Shown in pieces: positions 44,337 through 54,739 of a stretch of 64,000 bases of DNA. Positions within the stretch are counted from its first letter, which is position 1; each line of letters begins with the position of its first letter. Origin of the DNA: an uncultured Hyphomonadaceae bacterium. GTDB lineage: Bacteria > Pseudomonadota > Alphaproteobacteria > Caulobacterales > Hyphomonadaceae. The stretch lies in contig CAJXOF010000009.1 in assembly GCA_913057945.1 (NCBI GenBank), positions 1-64,000 of the forward strand, read 5' to 3'. The translations under genes and the position numbers were made by a program. A model generated the notes under the pieces. That model had not been told where the DNA came from and did no database searches. It saw nothing but the letters and a program-made list of their open reading frames with translations.

Positions 44337-45101
44337 ATGAGTGGTTTACGCCTGCATTTTTACGCCTCGAAGCGCCCCGAAGCCCAGGATGCCCTGTCGG
44401 TGCTGACCAAGAAGTACGGTCAGTGCCCCGAAGAGGACGCGGACGTCATCGTTGCGCTCGGCGGCGATGGCGCCATGCTTGATTCTCTGCGTCGCCAATT
44501 CGAGGGCGGCAAGCCGGTCTATGGCATGAACCGCGGCACCGTCGGCTTCCTGATGAACGAATTCGGCATCGACGACCTGCCGGACCGCATCAATGCCGCA
44601 GAACGCGCCGTCATCTCCCCGCTTCGCATGACAGCGCGGGACGTGCATGAGCATGAACACCGCGCCCTCGCCATCAATGAAGTTTCCATGTTCCGCCAGA
44701 CCGCCCAGACCTCACGGTTCCGGATCACGGTCGATGGGAAGACACGCATGGAAGAGCTGGCTTGTGACGGTCTGATGGTCGCCACCCCTGCCGGCTCGAC
44801 GGCCTACAATCTGTCAGCCCACGGCCCCATCCTGCCGATTGGCGCGGGCCTGCTCGCACTGACCCCGGTGAGCGCCTTCCGGCCGCGCCGCTGGAAAGGC
44901 GCCCTGCTCCGACGCAACGCGCATGTCCGGATTGATGTGATCGCTCCGATCCTGCGGCCTGTTGCAGCGGCAGCAGACAATCAGGAAGTTCGTGACATCG
45001 TTAGCGTGGATGTTCAGGAAGACCGCCGCCGGTTAACCATGCTGTTCGATCCCGGCCACGCCCTGGATGAACGGATCCTGCGGGAACAGTTCGGTTTCTG
45101 A
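44337..45101 (+). CDS. nadK: NAD kinase
   Basis: Phosphorylates NAD to NADP. At 254 residues it is the compact alphaproteobacterial form. The catalytic GGDGAML (about 42-48), NRGTVGFLMNEF, NEVSMFR and TPAGSTAYNLSAHGPI motifs are intact. It starts just outside the divergent aldolase gene region. An Hpt-like gene follows after 77 bp and may be co-transcribed. Confidence 0.95.
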   Translation: MSGLRLHFYASKRPEAQDALSVLTKKYGQCPEEDADVIVALGGDGAMLDSLRRQFEGGKPVYGMNRGTVGFLMNEFGIDDLPDRINAAERAVISPLRMTARDVHEHEHRALAINEVSMFRQTAQTSRFRITVDGKTRMEELACDGLMVATPAGSTAYNLSAHGPILPIGAGLLALTPVSAFRPRRWKGALLRRNAHVRIDVIAPILRPVAAAADNQEVRDIVSVDVQEDRRRLTMLFDPGHALDERILREQFGF

Positions 45102-45178
45102 AGTGATTTCAAAGTTCTTGGATCAGGAAAGCGTTAAGGCTTGAACGGTATGGTTTCCCTGAAATACAGGGATTCGCC

Positions 45179-45742
45179 ATGTTCAAGGCACTGATTCACA
45201 AGCTCAAACCCGCTTCAGGTTCGAAGTCTGACCAACCTGCCGCCTCGGTCACGCCCGACATCAGCCGCGTCATCAAGATGCCCCCGGCCGCGGTTGTCGC
45301 AGAGGATGAGGTGGACACGCCAGATATCGGACACGACCCGGATGAATTGGGGGATCGCGCTGAAGCGGCTGTGGAAGATTTGTCTTCCCGGTTCGATGCA
45401 TGGATGGAGGCAGACCTTGATCGCCTGAAAGCCGCCTGGGCCACGGCAAAGGTCGAAGGCGCCAGCGAGGCCGATTACAAATTGCTTGAAACCTGCGCCC
45501 ACAACATCCGCGGGGTCGCCACGTCCTACGGTTATCCCGCCGTTTCGCGTCTGTGCGGATCACTCTGCACGCTGCTGGCTGAAACGGAGCCGGGTCAGAA
45601 TGGCGCGCTGATCAATCTCCATGTCGAAGCCTGCATGGCCGCCTATGGCTCCATTGGCCGCGGCGATGCCGCCCAGTCGGTCGCCAATGCGGTCTGCGAT
45701 GCGCTTGAAGAGCGTGTCGCCGTGAAGACGTCGAAGGCCTGA
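45179..45742 (+). CDS. Hpt-domain-like protein
   Basis: 187 residues. The first about 60 form a flexible acidic linker; the remainder is a helical bundle with ETCAHNIRGVATSYGYPAVSRLCGSLCTLL, where His108 sits as the phospho-accepting histidine of Hpt domains (usually AHxLKG). It could relay phosphate between a hybrid kinase and a response regulator. No kinase is adjacent. Its TGA stop directly abuts the TGA of phaZ on the other strand. Function is inferred from one motif only. Confidence 0.65.
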   Translation: MFKALIHKLKPASGSKSDQPAASVTPDISRVIKMPPAAVVAEDEVDTPDIGHDPDELGDRAEAAVEDLSSRFDAWMEADLDRLKAAWATAKVEGASEADYKLLETCAHNIRGVATSYGYPAVSRLCGSLCTLLAETEPGQNGALINLHVEACMAAYGSIGRGDAAQSVANAVCDALEERVAVKTSKA

Positions 45743-46582
45743 TCAGGCCGCCGCCTGCGGAACGTCCTCTGCTTCATTCAGGAACCCCCGGATCAGTCCG
45801 GCTGTTTCACCTGCCCGTGTCACCAGGAACAGATGCCCCCCGCCCTCGATCACATGAAGGCGCGCATCCGGCAGTGCTACACGCAGGATATGGCCGTTCG
45901 CCACCGGCACGATCGCGTCCTGATCTCCCATCAGAACCAGAGTGGGCATCGTCAGGAGACGAATGAAGGGCAAGCTCGACCAGCCTAGGAAGGCCAGCAA
46001 CTGGTAGACATAGCCTTTCGGGTCCGGCGGCAGGAGATTGTCGATATGATTGCCCGCCTCACCATCCACCGCTTCGCCATAGAGCGACTCGAAGCTCTTC
46101 CGCATGAATTCGGGATCTGAATAGCGACGCGTGTCCGCCATTTTGGATAGCGCTCTCGGATGGCCGGGAATCATCGTCATGCCCGCCGTGGTCGCGCACA
46201 GGATCAGCTTGCCGACGCGGCGCCGGTACTGGAAGGCAAATTGCTGCGCCATGGCCCCGCCCCATGAAACGCCCATCACATCCACATCTTCGATGCCCTG
46301 CAAATCCAGCAGCTTGCGCGTCCAGCGGGCCAGCATCCACGGCCGGTACGGCCAGCTGGTGACGGGGCTGAGGCCCACACCGGGAACATCGAAGGTGATG
46401 ATCTCCCTGTCGGGGAACATATCGCCAAGGCCCAGGGTCAGTTCGAGGTTTGCGCCGATACCGTTGAAGAACAGCAAGGGGCGCTGCCCCGTATTGCCCG
46501 GCGCCATCCAACGGGCTGTGCGCAGCTGGATGCCGTCCACATCATGGGTCGCAATCGTGGGCAGGCGTTTGGGGGAGGTCAT
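45743..46582 (-). CDS. phaZ: Intracellular medium-chain PHA depolymerase PhaZ
   Basis: Alpha/beta hydrolase of 279 residues resembling the Pseudomonas mcl-PHA depolymerase. Catalytic triad by motif: Ser in GVSWGGAMAQQFA, Asp in MGDQDAIVP, and His in EGGGHLF. The early LLFFNGIGANLEL is a family hallmark. It starts 24 bp after phaC ends, so phaC-phaZ form an operon that lets the cell make and mobilise polymer. A related hydrolase of other function cannot be excluded, but the neighbourhood argues for PhaZ. Confidence 0.88.
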   Translation of the reverse strand: MTSPKRLPTIATHDVDGIQLRTARWMAPGNTGQRPLLFFNGIGANLELTLGLGDMFPDREIITFDVPGVGLSPVTSWPYRPWMLARWTRKLLDLQGIEDVDVMGVSWGGAMAQQFAFQYRRRVGKLILCATTAGMTMIPGHPRALSKMADTRRYSDPEFMRKSFESLYGEAVDGEAGNHIDNLLPPDPKGYVYQLLAFLGWSSLPFIRLLTMPTLVLMGDQDAIVPVANGHILRVALPDARLHVIEGGGHLFLVTRAGETAGLIRGFLNEAEDVPQAAA

Positions 46583-46606
46583 GAGGGCTCCAGTCAGCTC
46601 AGCAGC

Positions 46607-48295
46607 CTAGTCATCGAACACGTATCGACCAGGTGCCTCATAGAGAGCCGGGAATGTCTCGTTCCCGCAAGTCCGGGGCGCAGCTTTGAGTGTACCCGAG
46701 CGGTCCTTCAGCCATTGTCCCCAGACGGGCCACCAGCTGCCGGCTTCCTCCTTGGCCTGGGCCGCCCATGTGTCAGCATCTGCTGGAATGTCGGAATTCC
46801 GGAACATCTTGGCTTTCGGGTTGCCGGGCGGGTTCAGCAGGGACTGTATATGCCCGCTGGAAGACAGGACAAATTCGATATTCTGCGAACCAAGTAGCTG
46901 CGTCGTCCGGTAACAGGCCTTCCACGGCGTGATGTGATCCGTCAGCCCGCCAACGACAAAGGCGTCGGCCGTGACCTTTGAGAGATCGACTGCGTGGCCC
47001 GCGACCTCGAATTCGCCCGGATGACTGAAGGGCTGGTTCAGGCCCATATCGAGATAGTCCGAATGAAGCTGGGCTGGCAGATTCGTGGAATCATTGTTCC
47101 AGAACAGGATGTCGAAGGGCGGCGGGTCTTCGCCCATCAGGTAATTGTTCACGACATAATTCCAGACAAGATCATTCGGCCGCATCCAGGCGAACATGCG
47201 CGCCAGATCATCCCCTTTCAGAACGCCTTTCCGGCGCGAATACTTGCGCGCAACTTCAAGACTTTGGTCAGACACGATCTGTCCCAGCTCGCTGTCCTCC
47301 CGTTGGGGATTAAGCACACAGACCATGAAGGTCAGGGAATTGATCCGGTCGTCTCCCGCAGCCGCAAAAAGACTGGCCAGCGTTGCAGCGGTGATACCGC
47401 CGGAACACGCGCCGGCAATGTTCACCTTCTTCGAGCGCGTGACATTGCGGATCACTTCGCTCGCCTGGATCAGGCTGTCGACATAGGCGCTCATGCCCCA
47501 ATGCGCGTGTTCCTTCCGAGGGTTGCGCCAGGAGACGACAAAGGTCTGCATCTGCTGCGCCATCAGGAACTGAACCATCGAAATGGCGGGCGACAGATCC
47601 ATCGCGTAGAATTTGTTGATCTGTGGCGGGACGATCAGGATCGGCGTGCGATGTACCTTGTCGGTGGTCGGCTCATACTGGATCAGCTCCAGCATCTCGT
47701 TCTTCCAGATGATCTTGCCGCGAGACGTCGCGAGATTCTTGCCCACCTGGAAGGGCCGCTTGTCGACCTGACTCGGCAAGCCGCCATTCTTCGTAATATC
47801 CGTGTACGCATTCTTCAGCCCCTTCAGCAGGGACACGCCACCGGATTCCATCATCTTCTTGCTGGCGGCCGGATTGCCGAGCAGCGTGTTTGTCGGTGCC
47901 AAGGCATCCGTAATCATACTGGTCAGGAATTTCGCGCGGGCATGCTCCAATTCAGTCATGCTGAGATTGGCCACCCAATCATTCAGGTGTTCCTGCGTCG
48001 ACAAATAGGCTTGCATGCCGCGCTTGTAGAAGGGGTTTTCAGACCAAGTTGAATCCTTGAAGCGCCGGTCACGCGGGTCGGCGGCGCGGTCGGATCGGCC
48101 CATCATGATCTTTGCGCTGTCAGACGCGATGCGGCTAGCCGCCTTCGCCGTTATGGCGGGGTTCTTCATGGTCGAGCGCAACATCATCGCGACGGCGCCA
48201 ACCCTCTCCTGTGGGTCTGACCCCGACAGGAAGGGGTTCATGGTCTTCATTGCCTTCGCGGCCTCTTCGGCCGGGCCCTTTTTCAAGCGTGTCAT
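46607..48295 (-). CDS. phaC: Class II-type polyhydroxyalkanoate synthase
   Basis: Polymerises 3-hydroxyacyl-CoA into PHA. At 562 residues it has the length of Pseudomonas class II synthases. The lipase-like box is GACSGG with catalytic Cys297, and Asp453 (GLTDHITPW) and His482 (SSGHIQS) complete the triad at positions close to those in Pseudomonas PhaC1. ATG 48295 has a strong GGGGGAGAGGG site; the longer frame is not supported. Class II enzymes prefer C6-C14 monomers. phaD is divergent and phaZ follows. Confidence 0.93.
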   Translation of the reverse strand: MTRLKKGPAEEAAKAMKTMNPFLSGSDPQERVGAVAMMLRSTMKNPAITAKAASRIASDSAKIMMGRSDRAADPRDRRFKDSTWSENPFYKRGMQAYLSTQEHLNDWVANLSMTELEHARAKFLTSMITDALAPTNTLLGNPAASKKMMESGGVSLLKGLKNAYTDITKNGGLPSQVDKRPFQVGKNLATSRGKIIWKNEMLELIQYEPTTDKVHRTPILIVPPQINKFYAMDLSPAISMVQFLMAQQMQTFVVSWRNPRKEHAHWGMSAYVDSLIQASEVIRNVTRSKKVNIAGACSGGITAATLASLFAAAGDDRINSLTFMVCVLNPQREDSELGQIVSDQSLEVARKYSRRKGVLKGDDLARMFAWMRPNDLVWNYVVNNYLMGEDPPPFDILFWNNDSTNLPAQLHSDYLDMGLNQPFSHPGEFEVAGHAVDLSKVTADAFVVGGLTDHITPWKACYRTTQLLGSQNIEFVLSSSGHIQSLLNPPGNPKAKMFRNSDIPADADTWAAQAKEEAGSWWPVWGQWLKDRSGTLKAAPRTCGNETFPALYEAPGRYVFDD

Positions 48296-48325
48296 TACCC
48301 TCTCCCCCTCGATTGCCCGGTCATG

Positions 48326-48340
48326 CCTGCCACGGGCAGG
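48326..48340. promoter_or_regulatory. Inverted repeat between phaC and phaD
   Basis: CCTGCC-ACG-GGCAGG is a 6-bp inverted repeat with a 3-base spacer, 31 bp upstream of the phaC start codon and 112 bp before phaD. A T-run (48350-48355) lies a few bases beyond. It could be a binding site for PhaD or another regulator of the divergent promoters, or a stem in the phaC leader. No experimental basis. Confidence 0.4.
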
Positions 48341-48451
48341 TGCCGGCTCTTTTTTATTGGGCCTCTTTCGCATTCGGAAAAAGGATACATCAAAATTTCA
48401 AATAAAATTCGTTCCATAGTGAGAATTGCGTGTCAAATACCGTATCAGGCC

Positions 48452-49084
48452 ATGAAAACACGCGACCGCATACTTCACGTCAGCCTGCTTCTCTTCAATG
48501 AAGAAGGAGAAGCTCCACAGACGGCTGTCGATATTTCCAATGCCCTCGATATCAGCCCCGGCAATCTCTACTACCATTTCAAGGGCAAGGACGCGATCAT
48601 CCACGCCCTGTTCGACCGGTTCGAAGATGAGATGCGTATCATCCTGAAGGGCTCGCGCGGCCGTGTTGCCAGTCTCGAAGACAGCTGGGTCTATCTCTAC
48701 ATCCTTCTCGAAGAAATCTATGATTTCCGCTTCTTCTATCGCGACCTCGGTCTTCTGCTTGATCGGTATCCTGACCTTGCTTCCCGGTTCAGAGCCATCC
48801 TAGCCCAGATGCGAACTGCGCTGGTGGACATGTTCGATGAGCTGACCGCGGGATCGGTCCTGCGGCTCGATCCGCGCCTGCGGGAGGTCCTGACTGATCA
48901 GGTCATGACGACGCTGACCTTCTGGCTGGCTGAAGACCATTTGAATGCGGACTGCCATGACGGGCCAACCCTGATCCACAAGACGGTACTTCAGGTCATG
49001 TGCCTGTTGCCACCCTATATGGGCGATCGCGGCGTCGAGACCCTCACCGACCTGTTCGAGCACTACGATACCGTCGTCGCATAA
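48452..49084 (+). CDS. phaD: TetR-family PHA regulator PhaD
   Basis: 210-residue TetR regulator closely resembling PhaD of Pseudomonas, which activates the pha genes. The N-terminal helix-turn-helix reads MKTRDRILHVSLLLFNEEGE, then ALDISPGNLYYHFKGKDAII, and the family-specific ligand domain includes FRFFYRDLGLLLDRYPDLA. ATG 48452 gives the canonical start. It is divergent from phaC (156 bp) and convergent with phaF, so it sits inside the PHA locus, supporting its assignment. Confidence 0.88.
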   Translation: MKTRDRILHVSLLLFNEEGEAPQTAVDISNALDISPGNLYYHFKGKDAIIHALFDRFEDEMRIILKGSRGRVASLEDSWVYLYILLEEIYDFRFFYRDLGLLLDRYPDLASRFRAILAQMRTALVDMFDELTAGSVLRLDPRLREVLTDQVMTTLTFWLAEDHLNADCHDGPTLIHKTVLQVMCLLPPYMGDRGVETLTDLFEHYDTVVA

Positions 49085-49114
49085 GGAAAGGGCGGCGCCC
49101 CAAAGCACCGCCCT
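49080..49114 (-). terminator. Intrinsic terminator of phaF
   Basis: Stem AGGGCGG (49089-49095) with CCGCCCT (49108-49114), 12-base loop. On the minus strand the stem is followed by TTTCCTTAT. It lies 24 bp past the phaF stop codon, and between the convergent phaD and phaF. In the phaD direction no T-run follows. Confidence 0.65.
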
Positions 49115-49138
49115 CCCCTGTCAAACGACAGTGATCGA

Positions 49139-50086
49139 CTACTTCATCAGCACCTTGGCTTGCTTGACCCACTCGTCGCGCGCAATGCGGCCACGGGCCA
49201 TGATCTTGGCATCAAGCGTATCAATGTCGGCCTTCTTCAGCGCAGCAATGTCGGCAAAACTCTTGATGCCGGCAGCCTTCAGCTTGGCGGCTAGCGCCGG
49301 GCCGACGCCATTCAGCAGCGTGAAATCATCGACCTTGGCCGGGGCGGCAGCAGCAGGCTTCGCCTTCGCAGCGACCGGCTTGGCTTTTGCGGCCGGTTTC
49401 GGCTTGTCGGCCGCGGGTTTCGCAACGGCTTGCTGAACGGCTTTCGTCGTACGCTGCGCAGCCTTCTTGCCGGTCTTCATCAGATCGGCGCCGCTCTCGG
49501 TCGCAACCGCTTCGATCTCTTCCGTCAGGCGGGTGATGCGCTGCTTCAGCTCATTGCTGCGATCCTTGGACTTCGTGCGTGCCTTGGAAACGGTCTCGGC
49601 AACCTCATCTTCGAGCTTGTCGAGCTTGGCGGCCAGCTTGCTGCCCTTCTTGCCGAGGCCCTTGACGCCGAGCAGGTCGCGCATGCGTTCCATACGGGCC
49701 TCGAACTCGTCACGTGCCTGAGTCTGGAACTCGCGGGCCACATCGGCATATTTCGCGGCGTTCTTCGTGGCGGTCTGGACGACTTCATTATCCTGTACCC
49801 GCGCGCGCACATCCTGTTCGATCGCTTCGCCGCGCTTGACGAGGTCTTCAAACAGTTCGGTCGACTGCTTGTTGAACGTCTTGGTGTTGGCAATTGCCTT
49901 GTCGTAGGCCTTGCCATAGGCGCCGACACCGGCAAGCCAGATCTTGTGCGCCATGTCAGACGTGTGCGGCTCAGAAGTCTTGGCAGATTTCTTCGCGTTG
50001 CTTGGCTTCTTCGTGGATTTGGAGGCTTTTGCGCTCGCGGCCTTCGCCGGCTTCGCTTTCACCTTCTTCTCGTTTTTCTTGGCCAT
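49139..50086 (-). CDS. phaF: Phasin PhaF with histone-like and helix-hairpin-helix segments
   Basis: PHA-granule surface protein of 315 residues. A Lys/Ala-rich N-terminus (1-45) is followed by a phasin domain (about 47-160: HKIWLAGVGAYGKAYDKA, TELFEDLVKRGEAIEQDVRARVQ), a coiled-coil region (to about 215), a Lys-Pro-Ala linker like that of histone H1, and a C-terminal helix-hairpin-helix domain starting FTLLNGVGPALAAKLKAAG (about 253-315). Pseudomonas PhaF uses its histone-like tail to attach granules to the nucleoid. The extra helix-hairpin-helix tail is unusual to my knowledge. AAGGAG precedes ATG 50086. Confidence 0.88.
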   Translation of the reverse strand: MAKKNEKKVKAKPAKAASAKASKSTKKPSNAKKSAKTSEPHTSDMAHKIWLAGVGAYGKAYDKAIANTKTFNKQSTELFEDLVKRGEAIEQDVRARVQDNEVVQTATKNAAKYADVAREFQTQARDEFEARMERMRDLLGVKGLGKKGSKLAAKLDKLEDEVAETVSKARTKSKDRSNELKQRITRLTEEIEAVATESGADLMKTGKKAAQRTTKAVQQAVAKPAADKPKPAAKAKPVAAKAKPAAAAPAKVDDFTLLNGVGPALAAKLKAAGIKSFADIAALKKADIDTLDAKIMARGRIARDEWVKQAKVLMK

Positions 50087-50229
50087 GTTTGGCACTCCTT
50101 TATCCGTATAATTCGGTGGAGTGGGGCGTATCGGAAAATCCTAGAATCTTCATACTAATCGCTGCAGCCCTTGAAACACCGGGCCGAATGCCCTGTATCA
50201 AGCAGACACGTACCAAGGAGAGCAGAGAC

Positions 50230-50927
50230 ATGAGCGCAGTTGATTATACCGTCGATGGGAAGACCTATGAAGGCTACTTCCTGCGACCGAAGGGTAAGGA
50301 TGTGGCCCCCGTCGTCGTGATCGCCCATGCCTGGGGCGGTCTCGGTGACAATGAGCGCGAAAAGGCCGAGCGCGTATCAGAAATGGGCTATGCGGCGTTC
50401 GCGATGGACGTTTATGGGAAAGGCATGCGCGGTGCGACCGTGGAGGAGTGCCAGGCCCTGATGAACCCGCTGGTCGAAGACCGAGCCGAATTGCAGAAGC
50501 GCCTTGCAGGCGGTCTCGCCGCCGCCAAGCAGCAGGTTGGCGTTGATCCGAAAAAAGCAGCCGCTATCGGATTCTGTTTCGGGGGCCTCTGCGTGCTCGA
50601 CATGGCACGCGCAAATCACGACCTGCTGGGCGTTGCATCTTTCCACGGCCTGTTCCGGCCAGCCGAGAATGTGCCCTCCCCCAAAATTACCGCCAAAGTC
50701 CTGATGGAGCATGGCTGGCACGACCCGATGGCAACGCCAGAGGATGTGATGGCCATTACGAAGGAACTGGAGGGCGCGGGCGCCGACTGGCAACTGCACG
50801 TGCACGGAAATTCCATGCACTCCTTCACCACGCTCGGTGCTGACAACAAGGAGATGGGCACGGTCTACAATGCCGATGCAGACCGTCGCAGTTTCGAGAG
50901 CCTCGAAAACTACCTGGCTGAACTCTT

Positions 50928-50931
<4 letters not shown>
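50230..50931 (+). CDS. Dienelactone hydrolase-family protein
   Basis: 233-residue alpha/beta hydrolase. The nucleophile is Cys in GFCFGGLCVL, with Asp and His in HGWHDPM and NSMHSFT. The N-terminus YEGYFLRPKG and VIAHAWGG are typical. Dienelactone hydrolases open lactones in chloroaromatic breakdown, but many family members act on other esters. AAGGAG is well placed before the start codon. The stop codon shares CTAG with that of phoB. Confidence 0.85.
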
Positions 50932-51614
<683 letters not shown>

Positions 51615-51640
51615 GACTAATCCTCTCGTCCTACGTCTTT

Positions 51641-52333
51641 TCAGACGCCCGTATTGGGGGCTTTGGGGCGCTCATGGGGCATGAGATATTCGCCAGTGAT
51701 TTGAAAGTAAATAAATTCTGCGATGTTGGTGCAGTGATCGCCGATGCGTTCGAGGTTCTTGGCCATGAACAACATGTGGGCGCCAGCACCGATCGTGCGC
51801 GGGTCCTCGATCATGTAGGTGATCATTTCGCGAAACAGCGAATTGTAGTGCTGGTCGATGTCATCATCGCTCTCCCAGACCGTTTTCGCCGTATCCGCGT
51901 TGCTGGTGGCATAGGCGTCGAGCACCGCATGCAATTGCAACGAAACCGGGCGAGCCATCCGCGCAACGCCATGCCGCATGTTCGCAGATACCGCATCATC
52001 CAGCATCAGCGCGCGCTTGCCGATATTTTTTGACAAATCGCCGATACGTTCCAGTTCACCCGCCGTCTTCAGCGCGGCAAACACGGATCTCAGATCATGC
52101 GCCATCGGCTGACGCCGGGCGATCAGGCTGACGATCTGGCGTTCCACTTCCTCTTCCAGCCGGTCGACACTGGGGTCACGGGAAATAACATCCTTGGCCA
52201 GATCATGATCATTGCGATCAACTGCCTGACAGGAATCCAGGATCATCGTCTCAACGATGCCGCCCATGCGCATCAGATCGGCCGCGATCTTGTCGAGCTC
52301 GTCCGTAAAAGCTGAGACGATGTGATCTGCCAT
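51641..52333 (-). CDS. phoU: Phosphate signalling protein PhoU
   Basis: Peripheral protein linking the Pst transporter with PhoR. The 230 residues form two three-helix repeats, with MRMGGIVETMILDSCQAVD and MLFMAKNLERIGDHCTNIAEF, where the ERIGDHCTNIAE motif is a family signature and ERIGDLSKN marks the first repeat. It starts 10 bp after pstB and precedes phoB. Confidence 0.96.
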   Translation of the reverse strand: MADHIVSAFTDELDKIAADLMRMGGIVETMILDSCQAVDRNDHDLAKDVISRDPSVDRLEEEVERQIVSLIARRQPMAHDLRSVFAALKTAGELERIGDLSKNIGKRALMLDDAVSANMRHGVARMARPVSLQLHAVLDAYATSNADTAKTVWESDDDIDQHYNSLFREMITYMIEDPRTIGAGAHMLFMAKNLERIGDHCTNIAEFIYFQITGEYLMPHERPKAPNTGV

Positions 52334-52343
52334 GAAGTCTCCC

Positions 52344-53174
52344 TTATCCGAACCGGCCGGTGATGTAGTCTTCGGTGCGCCGCTCGCGCGGGCTGGTGAA
52401 TATCTGGTCTGTATCGCCCATCTCGACGAGATGGCCGAGATGGAAGAATGCCGTGCGTTGCGACACTCGCGCTGCCTGTTGCATGGAATGGGTCACGATT
52501 ACAATGCAATAGCGTTTGCGAAGCTCGTCGATCAGTTCCTCGATCCGCGCGGTGGCGATCGGATCGAGTGAGGAACAGGGCTCGTCCATCAGGATGACTT
52601 CCGGCCGCACGGCAATCGCCCGAGCGATACACAGGCGCTGCTGCTGGCCACCTGAAAGGCTGGTGCCGGGCTGGGCGAGCCGGTCCTTCACTTCCTGCCA
52701 CAGGCCCGCACGTCGCAGGCTTTTCTCAACGATGGCATCGAGTTCCTGACGGTCTTCCACGAGTCCGTGAATCCGCGGGCCATAGGCGATGTTGTCGTAA
52801 ATCGATTTCGGGAACGGGTTAGGTTTCTGGAACACCATGCCCACCCGCGACCGTAGCAAGACCGGGTCCACCTCCGGTGAATTGATGTTCTCGCCGTCCA
52901 TGAAGATCTCGCCGGTCACCTTGGCACCGTCGATCGTGTCATTCATCCGGTTCAGGCATCGCAGGAAGGTGGACTTGCCACAGCCCGACGGGCCGATCAG
53001 CGCCGTGACCGACCGGTCATATACCGGGAGCGATACGTCAAACACGGCTTGCTTGCCGCTATAGAAGACGCTCACATCCTTGCAGTCTATCCGCGGATAG
53101 ACGAGCGCCTGCGCCTTGTCGGCGCCGTCCCCGGTCAAGGCTGGATTATAATCTGTCTGGGCGGTTGTATCCAT
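52344..53174 (-). CDS. pstB: Phosphate ABC transporter ATPase PstB
   Basis: ATP-binding subunit of the high-affinity phosphate importer. The 276 residues carry Walker [10 protein letters not shown], the signature LSGGQQQR and Walker [13 protein letters not shown], then [10 protein letters not shown] with the switch histidine. ATG 53174 overlaps the pstA stop (TGATG) and is preceded by GGAG at a suitable distance; ATG 53180 is an alternative. pstA lies directly upstream. Confidence 0.96.
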   Translation of the reverse strand: MDTTAQTDYNPALTGDGADKAQALVYPRIDCKDVSVFYSGKQAVFDVSLPVYDRSVTALIGPSGCGKSTFLRCLNRMNDTIDGAKVTGEIFMDGENINSPEVDPVLLRSRVGMVFQKPNPFPKSIYDNIAYGPRIHGLVEDRQELDAIVEKSLRRAGLWQEVKDRLAQPGTSLSGGQQQRLCIARAIAVRPEVILMDEPCSSLDPIATARIEELIDELRKRYCIVIVTHSMQQAARVSQRTAFFHLGHLVEMGDTDQIFTSPRERRTEDYITGRFG

Positions 53175-54739
53175 CACCATCTCCGCTCGAATTTGCGCCG
53201 CAACATGACGACAATGACGTTCATAATAACAAGCAGCGCGAGCAGGATGACAATGACGGCGGCCGTCATCGGCTCCCAAGCCCGCTCTGCATTCGAGGCC
53301 CAGCTATAGATCAGCACAGGCAGGGCTGTCGCCTCGTCCGTCGTGGACGAGGGAACTTCAGCGACGAATGCCACCATACCAATCAACAGCAATGGGGCCG
53401 TCTCGCCCAGTGCCCGCGCCATGCCAAGGATGGCACCCGTCAACATGCCCGGAAAGGCCAATGGCAGGACATGGTGAAACACAGCCTGCATACGCGAGGC
53501 CCCTACTGCGAGCGCCCCGCTCCGAATGGAGGGCGGCACGGCGCGCAGGGCCGCCCGCGCTGCAATGATGACCACAGGCAGGATCAGCAACGCCAGCACA
53601 AGACCGCCCACCAGCGGCGCAGACCGTGGCAAGCCGAACGTGCCCAGCAGCAAGGTAGCCCCCAACAAGCCGAACACGATGGAAGGCACGGCGGCCAGAT
53701 TGTTGATGTTCACTTCAATCAGCTGGGTCAGCCGGTTCTTGGGTGCGAACTCCTCAAGGAAGATGGCGGCAAAAATCCCCATCGGAATGGCCACCATGCC
53801 GGTGACCAGCATCGTCAGCAGCGACCCAACAAGCGCGGCCAACGCGCCGGCAAGTTCCGGATAGGTGCTGTCAGTACGGGTCAGCAAGCTCGTATGCGGT
53901 ACGCGCCGGATGATACCTTCGGATCTCAGCGCCAGAGCCCATGCAATCTGAAGGTCCGAAATGGTCCGGCGGCTTTCCGGAACGGTCACGATCAGGCCTT
54001 TGAGCGGCGTGCTCTCGAAATCTGCCACATCCCCTGCAAGCAATTCGAATGTTGCAGCCTCATCGCCGAGATCGCTCAGGCGCGCGACTGCGCCCTTGCT
54101 GGTCACGAAGACAGACGGGACGCCATCCTGCTCTCCAAGCGCGGTGAGCGTGGTACGCACGGATCGCAGATCCGGCTGGGCCAGCACCATGCCGCCGCCC
54201 TGCCCCGGATTGATCTGGGCACCGGCCCTAATCCGGAAAGGAATACTCCGCGGCGACGACCGCTTCAGGAAGAGATCCACATCGTCAGAGACCGGGACCT
54301 CCACGGTGACGCTCTGGCCGATCAAGGACGGATGGCGCGCGACACGTCGCGCCAGTGGCAATACGGCCAATCGGTCAACCAAGGCGCTGAAATCCTGCCG
54401 AACCGCAAGGCTGTCCCCCGCATTCGGGAAGTGGGCAAACAAATCGTCGCGCACCAGCGTGTAGAAGCCTTCTATGTTGCGCGTGATCTCTTCCGGCGAC
54501 GCATTCCCGTCCGGGGCAATCCGTTCGGGCGTGAGGACAATATCGGTTTTCACCACATGATAGGTCACCGCCCCGCTCGCCTTCCAGGCAATCGCGCTGA
54601 TCAGGAAGACCAGAGAGAACAGCGCAAAGCCGAGCGCTGCCAGTCCATACATCCGGAATCGCGTGTCCGCAGCGCGGCGCCGGCGAAGGCGCTTCAATGC
54701 CTTTTCGGACTGGAGGGAGGTTTCCGGAGGATTATTCAT
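53174..54739 (-). CDS. pstA: Phosphate ABC permease PstA, long form
   Basis: Membrane subunit of the phosphate importer. The 521 residues exceed the usual 280-300: a first span (about 30-50) is followed by a large extracytoplasmic insertion (about 60-260, DUF3333-like) before the permease core with the EAA-type loop ([27 protein letters not shown]-like). Such long PstA proteins are common in Alphaproteobacteria. It overlaps pstC by 8 bp and pstB by three. No pstS lies in the window. Confidence 0.94.
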   Translation of the reverse strand: MNNPPETSLQSEKALKRLRRRRAADTRFRMYGLAALGFALFSLVFLISAIAWKASGAVTYHVVKTDIVLTPERIAPDGNASPEEITRNIEGFYTLVRDDLFAHFPNAGDSLAVRQDFSALVDRLAVLPLARRVARHPSLIGQSVTVEVPVSDDVDLFLKRSSPRSIPFRIRAGAQINPGQGGGMVLAQPDLRSVRTTLTALGEQDGVPSVFVTSKGAVARLSDLGDEAATFELLAGDVADFESTPLKGLIVTVPESRRTISDLQIAWALALRSEGIIRRVPHTSLLTRTDSTYPELAGALAALVGSLLTMLVTGMVAIPMGIFAAIFLEEFAPKNRLTQLIEVNINNLAAVPSIVFGLLGATLLLGTFGLPRSAPLVGGLVLALLILPVVIIAARAALRAVPPSIRSGALAVGASRMQAVFHHVLPLAFPGMLTGAILGMARALGETAPLLLIGMVAFVAEVPSSTTDEATALPVLIYSWASNAERAWEPMTAAVIVILLALLVIMNVIVVMLRRKFERRW

